Shown here piece by piece: positions 1 to 5,071 of a DNA stretch of 5,071 nucleotides. The notes under the pieces were generated by a model, which was given only the letters and a program-made list of their open reading frames with translations, did no database searches and was not told the origin of the DNA. A program made the translations under genes and the position numbers. Numbering within the stretch: position 1 is the first letter of the stretch; the number at the start of each line of letters is the position of its first letter. The DNA comes from Flavobacteriales bacterium. GTDB taxonomy: Bacteria; Bacteroidota; Bacteroidia; Flavobacteriales_D; Sanyastnellaceae. The stretch spans positions 1 through 5,071 of the forward strand of contig JANRAA010000137.1 in assembly GCA_030728235.1 (NCBI GenBank). Direction: 5' to 3'.

Positions 1-105
1 GACATATTCCTCCAATGTTAAGCCAGTTGTTACTGTTGGTTGTGCCACCGCAGAGATTGTCCACATGGTAAACAACAATAATGATAGTCGATTTAGATAC
101 TTCAT
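1..105 (-). CDS. Secreted protein, N-terminal fragment (possible choice-of-anchor L domain protein)
   Basis: Only the first 35 codons are in the window; the gene continues past the left edge. The ATG lies at 105-103. The translation begins MKYLNRLSLLLFTMW, a short basic start followed by a hydrophobic core, and then ISAVAQP, which gives a likely signal peptidase I site after AVA (residue 21). The product should therefore be exported. The mature start, QPTVTTGLTLEEYV, resembles the opening of Bacteroidota 'choice-of-anchor L' proteins, in which a T-x-L-T-x-E/Q-x-x-V segment comes just after the signal peptide; these are often large cell-surface proteins with a C-terminal sorting domain. That family assignment rests on about 14 residues and is tentative. 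The signal peptide is the firmer call. An AGGAAG sequence about 13 bases before the ATG could be a weak ribosome binding site. The gene diverges from the methyltransferase to its right. Confidence 0.68.
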   Translation of the reverse strand, partial: MKYLNRLSLLLFTMWTISAVAQPTVTTGLTLEEYV

Positions 106-140
106 GGTCAGAGTTTCTTCCTAATAGACAATAGACTGCG

Positions 141-148
141 CAAAGATG
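141..148 (-). promoter_or_regulatory. Possible -7 element for the secreted-protein gene
   Basis: The minus strand reads CATCTTTG, one mismatch from the Bacteroidota -7 consensus TAnnTTTG. It would place the transcript start near 134 and leave a leader of about 29 bases. I see no TTG/TTTG at the usual upstream distance, so the call is weak. Confidence 0.25.
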
Positions 149-231
149 CGTTTGGTTGCTCAGACTTTAATAAAATCAAGAAATTTATTTCAACGGACTT
201 CAGTTAAGCACGAAATTTACCACTCATATTC

Positions 232-239
232 TACTTTTG
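232..239 (+). promoter_or_regulatory. Possible -7 element for the methyltransferase gene
   Basis: TACTTTTG is an exact match to the Bacteroidota -7 consensus TAnnTTTG and ends only 4 bases before the methyltransferase ATG at 244. If functional, the transcript would begin at or within a base or two of the start codon and be leaderless. No clear -33 TTTG is visible at the normal spacing, so a chance match in AT-rich DNA is possible. The rest of the 106-243 gap shows no hairpin or strong Shine-Dalgarno site. Confidence 0.33.
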
Positions 240-243
240 CACC

Positions 244-945
244 ATGCAAGATGATATTTTCGGTAGCGCTTTTCAAGCTTTTCTCGCCAGCGGCGAGGAT
301 GATCCAATCTCGGTGTGGATTGATGGCATAGAGCAAGACGGACTACTCCCCTCTTATTTCTTTAGAACCTACGACGATATGCCAAAGCTTGAGCAGAATG
401 CTCTGAAACTAGCAAACGGAAAAACTTTAGATGTAGGAGCAGCCGCTGGTTGTCACGCCATCTGGCTGCAAGAAAACGGCATCGATGTCACAGCCCTCGA
501 AATTTCAAAAAAAGCAGCAGAAGTATGCTCAAGCCGTGGAGTTGAAAAAGTAATCTGCGCTGATTTCTTTGCATTCAACGATCAGAAATTCGATACCATT
601 CTGCTCTTGATGAATGGGTTTGGCATGGGACAAAACGTTGAAGGTACTGAACGATTGATGCAACACGCTATGGGATTGCTTAATCCAGGCGGACAAATTA
701 TTGGTGACACTTCAGACATATCATATTTCGATGAAATCGATGGAATGGATATGTCTGATTTAAACGAAGACTATTACGGATGCGTCTTTTTCGAGCTCGA
801 ATGGAAGTCTCTTGCCGAATCGTTCAACTGGATATACCCAGCTCCTGCATTGCTATCCGAGATTGCATCTCGCAACAAATGGAAGTTCGAAATACTGCAA
901 AATGGGCCGCATCACGATTTCCTATTGCGATTCTCTCATCTGTAA
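244..945 (+). CDS. Class I SAM-dependent methyltransferase
   Basis: The 233-residue protein has a Rossmann-type methyltransferase core. Motif I is TLDVGAAAGCHAIWL at residues 61-75, the glycine-rich loop that holds S-adenosylmethionine. E86 in VTALEIS is the acidic residue expected to bind the ribose hydroxyls, AD at 106-107 is the adenine-side motif, FDTILLLMNGFGM at 116-128 is motif IV-like, and LNPGG at 146-150 is the usual post-core turn. The N-terminal 50 residues, with PSYFFRTYDDMPKLEQNAL just ahead of the core, match the layout of small cytosolic Bacteroidota methyltransferases annotated only as class I. The substrate cannot be told from sequence: the Asn-rich loop LMNGFG is not a DNA, rRNA or ubiquinone-type signature that I recognise. 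The start at 244 is favoured because the F-G-x-A-F opening is typical of the group. The gene stands alone and its last 10 bases overlap the convergent sigma gene. Confidence 0.86.
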   Translation: MQDDIFGSAFQAFLASGEDDPISVWIDGIEQDGLLPSYFFRTYDDMPKLEQNALKLANGKTLDVGAAAGCHAIWLQENGIDVTALEISKKAAEVCSSRGVEKVICADFFAFNDQKFDTILLLMNGFGMGQNVEGTERLMQHAMGLLNPGGQIIGDTSDISYFDEIDGMDMSDLNEDYYGCVFFELEWKSLAESFNWIYPAPALLSEIASRNKWKFEILQNGPHHDFLLRFSHL

Positions 946-1439
946 TCAGCAAGCTGAGTCATCAACTTCTTGCGAGCGTGGAAAATTCTGCTTTTCACCG
1001 TCCCCATCGGAATCGATAGCTTCTCCGAAATCTCATCGTAGTGAAATCCTTCGATGAACATCGAAAAAGGTACGCGGAAATCTTGTCCCAACTCACCAAT
1101 TGCTGAGCGTATATCTTTCTCGTCGATCTTTCCCGTTACACCATCATAACGCATGTCTTGTGACGCATTCAGATAATACAAGTTATCGGTGCTGTCTGTA
1201 ATGGTGTTCTGAAACTTCTTGCGCTTGTAATTATTGATGAAGATGTTACGCATGATGGTAAACAACCATCCTTTGATATTGGTCCCTTCTCTGAAGTTAT
1301 CCTTGTATCTCAAGGCCTTCAAAAAAGTGTCTTGAATCAAGTCGTTGGCATCCTCGTGATCTCGCGTGAAATTGTATGCGAAACCTTGAAGAAATTCGCG
1401 GTGCGTTGAGAGCAGATTGTTGAATTCGATTGTTGACAT
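936..1439 (-). CDS. ECF-type RNA polymerase sigma factor (sigma-70 family)
   Basis: The 167-residue protein has the two-domain plan of extracytoplasmic-function sigma factors and no sigma-1 or sigma-3 region. Region 2 spans about residues 8-75, with DANDLIQDTFLKAL (30-43), the core-RNA-polymerase and -10 binding helix, and NIKGWLFTIMRNIFINNYKRK, the conserved W-L-x-x-I-x-R-N-x-x-x-N-x-x-R segment. Region 4 is near 115-162, with the -35 recognition helix-turn-helix GFHYDEISEKLSIPMGTVKSRIFHARKKL (131-159). I chose the ATG at 1439 over one nine codons upstream (1466). The downstream start gives the S-T-I-E-F-N-N-L-L opening typical of Bacteroidota relatives, and the upstream one would place an operator-like palindrome inside the gene. 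No anti-sigma gene is adjacent. Control more likely comes from the MerR/cobalamin regulator encoded just upstream, as in known LitR-LitS and CarH-type light circuits. Targets are unknown and are not evident here. Confidence 0.92.
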   Translation of the reverse strand: MSTIEFNNLLSTHREFLQGFAYNFTRDHEDANDLIQDTFLKALRYKDNFREGTNIKGWLFTIMRNIFINNYKRKKFQNTITDSTDNLYYLNASQDMRYDGVTGKIDEKDIRSAIGELGQDFRVPFSMFIEGFHYDEISEKLSIPMGTVKSRIFHARKKLMTQLADYR

Positions 1440-1446
1440 ATCTTTT

Positions 1447-1476
1447 TGTTTAACCTTTCGATACAAAGATTAAACA
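1447..1476. promoter_or_regulatory. Operator-like inverted repeat 1, overlapping the sigma-gene core promoter
   Basis: TGTTTAA at 1447-1453 is mirrored by TTAAACA at 1470-1476 with 16 bases between. Inside, CTTT (1455-1458) pairs with AAAG (1465-1468), so 12 of the 15 symmetric positions match. It ends 8 bases before the sigma-gene ATG at 1439 and covers the candidate -7 element, a position suited to repression. It shares the 10-mer TTTGTTTAAC and the arm spacing with the second palindrome at 1496-1531. The likely binder, by inference, is the neighbouring MerR/cobalamin protein. The palindrome is directly visible; the binding is not proven. Confidence 0.62.
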
Positions 1477-1490
1477 TTTTCAGATACAAA
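1464..1490 (-). promoter_or_regulatory. Possible sigma-gene promoter (Bacteroidota type)
   Basis: On the minus strand TTTG (1490-1487) is followed after 15 bases by AATCTTTG (1471-1464), one mismatch from TAnnTTTG. The spacer is shorter than the usual 17-23, which weakens the call. The predicted transcript start is near 1457, giving a leader of about 18 bases. Both parts belong to a direct repeat, GATACAAA on the plus strand at 1460-1467 and 1483-1490, with a 23-base period. Confidence 0.35.
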
Positions 1491-1495
1491 ACACA

Positions 1496-1531
1496 GTTTG
1501 TTTAACTTTTTAACAGATTTTTTAAACAAAC
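1496..1531. promoter_or_regulatory. Operator-like inverted repeat 2, upstream of the sigma gene
   Basis: This is a perfect 10-base inverted repeat: GTTTGTTTAA at 1496-1505 and TTAAACAAAC at 1522-1531, with 16 bases between. The inner half-sites have the same sequence and separation as those of the palindrome at 1447-1476, and the two centres are 52 bases apart. The left arm is followed in tandem by TTTTTAAC (1507-1514), a degenerate third half-site. It lies between the regulator stop and the candidate sigma promoter. An AT-rich RNA hairpin behind the regulator gene is possible but less likely, since no T-run follows it on the minus strand. Confidence 0.62.
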
Positions 1532-1560
1532 GCGAAGCGAGGATTATAATTTACTGATTA

Positions 1561-2445
1561 TCAGACAAATATAGTTTCAGCCAATTGGCCTCCTGAAGCG
1601 TAAATCTTAACACATGAGTCTGTCGGAATAGAAACATCCTGCAACATTTTCCCTCCAAGGTGAAACTTCACTTGAGAGCTACTAAACTCTCTGTGAATTC
1701 TATCTACATACTGCTGAGCGTTCTTGGCAGATGGCGCAGTTGTAGAATACGACACAAATTGAGCGTGCGGATACTTTTGAGAAATCTGAAGCAAATCCTC
1801 GAACGGTACTGATTGTCCAAGAAATATGCTCCTGTGCCCCTTTTGACGAGCCATATAATGAAACAAGAGCAAACTAATTTCATGAATCTCACCCTGCGGT
1901 AGAAACATCACAAGCAATGGCTTCGTATCCTCTACAGCAATAGGCGACTGGTCAATCCAACTGAAAAGCTTTTGACGAAGGAGGTTTGAAATGAAGTGTT
2001 CTTGGGCCGGACAAATAACACTTGTCAACCACAAAATACCAACCTGATGCATAAACGGCATGAACAGTCGTTCAAAAATACGGTCTACGGTATGGTCAGC
2101 TAAATAAGCATCTACAACAGAACAAAACAATGCCTCATCGTAATTCAGCATGCTGATCTTTAACAAATTCAGATAGTGTTGCTCTTTGGTATCTTCTGTG
2201 TTCAACTTCGAAATGATCGTGGTCATCTCCGTTTCAGACATCTCAGCAATGCGACTTATCTTAAATCCATTGTCGATGAGAATGCCCACATTCAATAAGT
2301 GCTTCAGATCATTATCGGTGTAATACCTGATGTTGGTCGACGTTCGTTGGGGCTCCAGCAGGTTATACCGCTGCTCCCAAATACGTATCGTATGGGCCTT
2401 AATACCCGTGAAGGTCTCAAGATCTTTGATGGAAAATTGCTGCAT
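1561..2445 (-). CDS. MerR-family regulator with cobalamin-binding domain (CarH/LitR-like)
   Basis: The 294-residue cytosolic DNA-binding protein has three parts. Residues 1-70 are a MerR winged helix-turn-helix: FSIKDLETFTGIKAHTIRIWEQRY, then the wing with TNIRYYTDNDLKHL. Residues about 85-165 are a helical cobalamin-cap domain. Residues about 175-290 are a Rossmann-like B12-binding domain. The cap carries W139 and E149-H150 in the exact W-x9-EH arrangement that packs against the adenosyl group in CarH. In the last domain H188 of GEIHEIS sits where DxHxxG supplies the lower cobalt ligand; the pattern here is ExHxxS, so the final Gly is Ser. SYSTT and LGG (near 265) match the other B12-loop motifs. 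The ATG at 2445 is chosen over an in-frame GTG at 2454 because GGAG lies 8 bases before the ATG and relatives begin at MQQFSIKDLE. The inferred role is a light-sensitive repressor of the downstream sigma gene. Cobalamin binding is not shown. Confidence 0.93.
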   Translation of the reverse strand: MQQFSIKDLETFTGIKAHTIRIWEQRYNLLEPQRTSTNIRYYTDNDLKHLLNVGILIDNGFKISRIAEMSETEMTTIISKLNTEDTKEQHYLNLLKISMLNYDEALFCSVVDAYLADHTVDRIFERLFMPFMHQVGILWLTSVICPAQEHFISNLLRQKLFSWIDQSPIAVEDTKPLLVMFLPQGEIHEISLLLFHYMARQKGHRSIFLGQSVPFEDLLQISQKYPHAQFVSYSTTAPSAKNAQQYVDRIHREFSSSQVKFHLGGKMLQDVSIPTDSCVKIYASGGQLAETIFV

Positions 2446-2453
2446 AAGTACCA

Positions 2454-2457
2454 CTCC
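2454..2457 (-). promoter_or_regulatory. Ribosome binding site deciding the regulator start
   Basis: GGAG on the minus strand is followed by an 8-base spacer and the ATG at 2445-2443. The alternative in-frame GTG start at 2454-2452 would overlap this site, so the site supports the shorter protein. It is the only good Shine-Dalgarno match in front of a gene in this window. Confidence 0.5.
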
Positions 2458-2565
2458 GTTCTTTTAGGATAACAAGGATTGCTCAACAATGTTTCATACC
2501 TGTCCAACTTTTCTTTCCAATACAAAGCAATTAAAATTCTCGGATATATCGGGAGTTCCTAAATT

Positions 2566-2574
2566 TACACTTTG
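2566..2574 (+). promoter_or_regulatory. Possible -7 element for the GlmU-like gene
   Basis: TACACTTTG has TA and TTTG separated by three bases instead of two, a near match to TAnnTTTG. It ends 13 bases before the ATG at 2588, leaving a leader of only about 7 bases. No -33 element is clear. The 142-base divergent gap (2446-2587) otherwise shows no palindrome of the type found before the sigma gene; only a single imperfect half-site, TGTTTCA at 2490-2496, is present. Confidence 0.28.
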
Positions 2575-2587
2575 AAGAATTCACGAT

Positions 2588-3778
2588 ATGCACACTATTC
2601 TCTTTGACGATTTTCAACGTTTGGATTTCCTACCATTGGCATACACCCGCCCAATCGGTGCTTTGCGTTTTGGTATTGCAACTTTGTCTGAGAAATGGCA
2701 ATGGCTCTTGAACAATCCTGTTTCTTTCCACACTGAACACTACCTACAAGAAAAGTTCCCGCTGCTTTGCGAGCCTAATTCTCTGTGGATCAATGCGCGA
2801 GCAATACCTAATTTGCAAATCCGTGAATCACTGCTTCAACTAAATCCGGGCGAAGGTTTTGGCTCAAAGTCTTCGCCAATAGCTTTCAGAACCTCCAATA
2901 TCCCCGAACAGGGTTTATCTTTAAATGAAATCGTCGAAAGCATAAATTTCAAGGAAATTGAAGCACCAGCAAAAATGCTGGAGAACATTACCGACCTGTT
3001 CTCACTCAACCACGAGGCAATAGCTTACGATTTTCATACACTAACTGCGAATAAAATCAGCGCGAAACTTTCACAAACATGCACTGTGATTGGTGATCCG
3101 GCATTGGTTTTTGTCGGACAAAATGTCGTTGCTGAAGGGGCATACTTCAACACCACTGGCGGACCTATCTACCTTGCCAATAACAGTGAAGTCATGGAAG
3201 GCTCCGTGTTACGCGGACCCATTGCATTATGCGAACACGCGACCATTAAGGCTGGCAGCAAAATATACGGCGCTACCACAATTGGCCCACACTGCAAAGT
3301 TGGCGGTGAGGTTTCTAACAGTTTACTGATGGGCTTTAGCAACAAGGGCCATGACGGTTTTCTAGGCAATTCAGTGTTGGGCGAGTGGTGCAACCTAGGC
3401 GCCGACACCAATACATCGAACCTAAAAAACAACTATTCTGAAGTTAAAATCTGGAACTACGCCTCTCGGCGGATGTCGAACTCAGGTCTCACTTTTTGTG
3501 GCTTGATCATGGGCGACCACAGCAAATGTGGAATAAATACGATGTTTAACACCGGAACTACTGCAGGTGTGGCAGCTAATATCTTCGGTGGTGGATTTCC
3601 TTCAAAATTCATCCCTTCATTTACATGGGGCGGAGCTGATGGCACCGAGACATACGATTTCCATAAAGCCATGATGACAGCCGAACGTGTGATGGCACGC
3701 CGACATATCGACCTCACCGAACAAGACATTGCTGTTTTGCGACATATTTTCGAGTCTACAGAGACATTTCGGTCATAA
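2588..3778 (+). CDS. GlmU-like sugar nucleotidyltransferase/acyltransferase, Bacteroidota type
   Basis: The 396-residue cytosolic protein belongs to the alternative GlmU family of Bacteroidota, proposed to act on glucosamine/GlcNAc-1-phosphate in making UDP-sugar for peptidoglycan or other glycans. The N-terminal third (1-150) opens ILFDDFQRLDFLPLAYTRPIGALRFGI. The T-R-P-I-x-x-L-R-x-G-I motif at 20-30 marks this family and stands in place of the glycine-rich GxGTRM loop of classical GlmU. From about 160 to 345 the hexapeptide-repeat pattern of a left-handed beta helix is visible, for example VIGDPALVFVGQNVVAEGA and ATIKAGSKIYGATTIGPHCKVGG. NKGHDGFLGNSVLGEWCNLGADTNTSNLKNNY (252-283) parallels the acetyltransferase site of GlmU, and H255 lines up with its catalytic His. 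A loss of the usual N-terminal signature means the uridylyl activity is uncertain. The start is supported by the family-typical ILFD opening. It diverges from the regulator gene and precedes lon by 101 bases. Confidence 0.9.
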   Translation: MHTILFDDFQRLDFLPLAYTRPIGALRFGIATLSEKWQWLLNNPVSFHTEHYLQEKFPLLCEPNSLWINARAIPNLQIRESLLQLNPGEGFGSKSSPIAFRTSNIPEQGLSLNEIVESINFKEIEAPAKMLENITDLFSLNHEAIAYDFHTLTANKISAKLSQTCTVIGDPALVFVGQNVVAEGAYFNTTGGPIYLANNSEVMEGSVLRGPIALCEHATIKAGSKIYGATTIGPHCKVGGEVSNSLLMGFSNKGHDGFLGNSVLGEWCNLGADTNTSNLKNNYSEVKIWNYASRRMSNSGLTFCGLIMGDHSKCGINTMFNTGTTAGVAANIFGGGFPSKFIPSFTWGGADGTETYDFHKAMMTAERVMARRHIDLTEQDIAVLRHIFESTETFRS

Positions 3779-3848
3779 TTGCGCCATTTTTTCAGACTAT
3801 CTCCATTGGCACATGGTTTGACTACTGAGCAATCCGTTTGCAACACCT

Positions 3849-3868
3849 AACGTTGCTAAAAACGTTGC
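3849..3868. repeat. Short direct repeat in the lon upstream gap
   Basis: AACGTTGC occurs at 3849-3856 and again at 3861-3868, a 12-base period, and each copy contains the palindrome AACGTT. GCAAC at 3840-3844 can also pair with GTTGC at 3852-3856 across a 7-base loop. The repeat lies 11 to 31 bases before the lon ATG and could be a regulatory site or chance. I see no convincing promoter or terminator in the 3779-3879 gap: TAACGTTG at 3848-3855 is one mismatch from the -7 consensus but has no partner at the right distance. Confidence 0.3.
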
Positions 3869-3879
3869 CAGATAAGACT

Positions 3880-5071
3880 ATGAACGATTCAATGGAATTC
3901 TCCGACATACAAGATCACGACTACATACCCCTCATTTCACCTGAAGACGAGGACGCAATGCACCGTGAAAAGGCACCTGAAATACTGCCAATTTTACCGC
4001 TTCGCAACACTGTCCTTTTTCCAGGCGTGGTTATTCCAATCACAGTGGGAAGAGACAAGTCGATTCGCCTTATAAACGAAGCGCACAAATCAGATAAAAT
4101 CATTGGTGTGGTGTCGCAAAACGACGCCGACATCGAAGAGCCAGCTCCAACCGATTTGAACAAGGTCGGCACCGTAGCAACAATCATGAAGATGCTCAAA
4201 ATGCCAGATGGCAGCACCACTGTTATCATTCAAGGCAAGAAGCGTTTTGAATGGACGGAGATCGTGCAGGAAACGCCATTCATAAAAGCACGCATCCAAG
4301 AGTTCGATGAGAAATTGTCTTTCGCAACGACAGAAGAGACAAAAGCTCTGCAAGAAACGATGAAAGAATTGGCCTTGAAAATAATTCATCAATCGCCAAA
4401 CATACCAAGTGAAGCGGGCTTCGCAATCAAAAATATCGAAAGCCTCTCGTTCTTGGTGAACTTCGTTTCATCGAACATGAACTCTCCAGTTGAAGACAAG
4501 CAAATGCTGCTTGAAATCACCGACTTGAAAGAACGCGCCGAAAAAGTGCTCGAATTCATGCACCGGGAGCTGAAAATGCTGGAGTTGAAAAATGATATTC
4601 AGTCGAAAGTAAAGGTCGATATCGATCGTCAGCAGAGAGAATACTTCTTGCATCAGCAAATGAAGCAGATTCAAGAAGAACTCGGCAACAACCCAATCCA
4701 AGAGGAAATAGCTGCCAAAAAAGCGAAGGCTGAACTCAAAAAATGGAGCGAGGATGTCCGCAAAGTATTCGACCGTGAACTGCGCAAACTGGAGCGTATG
4801 AACCCTCAAGGTGCAGAATACTCTGTCCAATCAAACTACGTGGATCTCATGCTCGACCTGCCTTGGGATGCATGCAGCGCCGATAATTTCAATTTGAAAC
4901 ACGCTCAAGAAATTCTTGACCGCGACCACTACGGACTCGAAAAGGTGAAAGAACGAATCATCGAGCACTTGGCTGTTTTGAAAATCAAAGGCGACATGAA
5001 GTCACCCATCATCTGCTTGTACGGCCCTCCAGGTGTGGGCAAAACATCACTCGGTAAAAGCATCGCTGAAG
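3880..5071 (+). CDS. lon: ATP-dependent protease Lon, N-terminal part
   Basis: The first 397 codons are present and open at the right edge; Bacteroidota Lon is about 800 residues or more. Lon is a cytosolic hexameric AAA+ serine protease that unfolds and degrades damaged and regulatory proteins. After an acidic tail (DYIPLISPEDEDAM, 14-27), common in this phylum, the substrate-binding LON domain begins with ILPILPLRNTVLFPGVVIPI (35-54) and runs to about 235. A long helical coiled region follows, including EYFLHQQMKQIQEELG (254-269). The D-L-P-W linker at 326-329 leads into the AAA+ module, whose Walker A motif GPPGVGKT is at 382-389. Walker B, the sensors and the Ser-Lys catalytic dyad lie outside the window. 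The start at 3880 is the most upstream ATG with this tail; an in-frame ATG at 3892 is an alternative. No Shine-Dalgarno site precedes either. The reading frame is intact throughout. Confidence 0.98.
   Translation, partial: MNDSMEFSDIQDHDYIPLISPEDEDAMHREKAPEILPILPLRNTVLFPGVVIPITVGRDKSIRLINEAHKSDKIIGVVSQNDADIEEPAPTDLNKVGTVATIMKMLKMPDGSTTVIIQGKKRFEWTEIVQETPFIKARIQEFDEKLSFATTEETKALQETMKELALKIIHQSPNIPSEAGFAIKNIESLSFLVNFVSSNMNSPVEDKQMLLEITDLKERAEKVLEFMHRELKMLELKNDIQSKVKVDIDRQQREYFLHQQMKQIQEELGNNPIQEEIAAKKAKAELKKWSEDVRKVFDRELRKLERMNPQGAEYSVQSNYVDLMLDLPWDACSADNFNLKHAQEILDRDHYGLEKVKERIIEHLAVLKIKGDMKSPIICLYGPPGVGKTSLGKSIAE

Noticed and set aside
146..331. Small plus-strand reading frame of 61 codons ahead of and overlapping the methyltransferase
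   Set aside because: It overlaps the methyltransferase start in another frame, its composition is not protein-like, and it has no recognisable motif; it is best explained as a chance frame.
1531..1541. CGCGAAGCG as a terminator hairpin behind the regulator gene
   Set aside because: The stem is only three base pairs and no proper T-run follows it on the minus strand.
2476..2485. TGAGCAATCC on the minus strand here matches 3825-3834 on the plus strand; both lie in gene leaders
   Set aside because: Several shared 10-mers are expected by chance in a 5-kb window searched on both strands, and the flanks do not match.
3169..3846. Antisense open frames opposite the GlmU-like gene
   Set aside because: Their translations are Pro/Ser/Cys-rich with no motifs and are shadows of the conserved plus-strand gene.
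4090..4830. Antisense open frames of 100 and 120 codons opposite lon
   Set aside because: They are rich in Phe, Leu and His from the complement of Lys/Glu-rich lon codons and lie opposite a strongly conserved gene.
1..5071. Mobile element, CRISPR, defence island, tRNA or rRNA
   Set aside because: No transposase, integrase, terminal repeats, spaced repeats or structured RNA signature was seen; all genes are typical chromosomal families with intact frames.

Overview
The window looks like an ordinary chromosomal stretch of a Bacteroidota bacterium, probably Flavobacteriales or a close relative. The grounds are the gene families (a Bacteroidota-type GlmU-like protein, a Bacteroidota-type Lon N-terminus, a CarH-like MerR regulator next to an ECF sigma factor), promoter-like elements resembling the Bacteroidota TTTG...TAnnTTTG pattern, moderate to low GC, and weak use of Shine-Dalgarno sites. 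There is no sign of mobile DNA, CRISPR, rRNA or tRNA. Coding density is high and no gene-free stretch exceeds about 150 bases.

Layout from left to right: (1) the first 35 codons of a secreted protein on the minus strand, cut by the window edge, possibly a 'choice-of-anchor L' surface protein; (2) a divergent 138-base gap; (3) a class I SAM-dependent methyltransferase on the plus strand, whose 3' end overlaps by 10 bases, tail to tail, (4) an ECF-type RNA polymerase sigma factor on the minus strand; (5) a 121-base regulatory gap with two inverted repeats of the same architecture; (6) a MerR-family regulator with a cobalamin-binding C-terminus on the minus strand, upstream of and co-directional with the sigma gene; (7) a divergent 142-base gap; (8) a GlmU-like sugar nucleotidyltransferase/acyltransferase on the plus strand; (9) a 101-base gap; (10) the first 397 codons of the ATP-dependent protease Lon, running off the right edge.

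The most interesting part is the regulator-sigma pair. The regulator carries the W-x9-EH signature that surrounds adenosylcobalamin in the light sensor CarH, plus a histidine placed to be the lower cobalt ligand. That suggests a vitamin-B12-based light-responsive repressor. Directly in front of the sigma gene lie two palindromes sharing the half-site TGTTTAA/TTAAACA, each with exactly 16 bases between arms, and their centres are 52 bases apart (about five helical turns). The inferred circuit is: in the dark the regulator sits on both palindromes and silences the sigma gene; light destroys the cobalamin state, the sigma factor is made, and it switches on target genes elsewhere. Carotenoid genes, the usual targets of such systems, are not in the window. 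The methyltransferase, GlmU-like and Lon genes appear to be unrelated neighbours.
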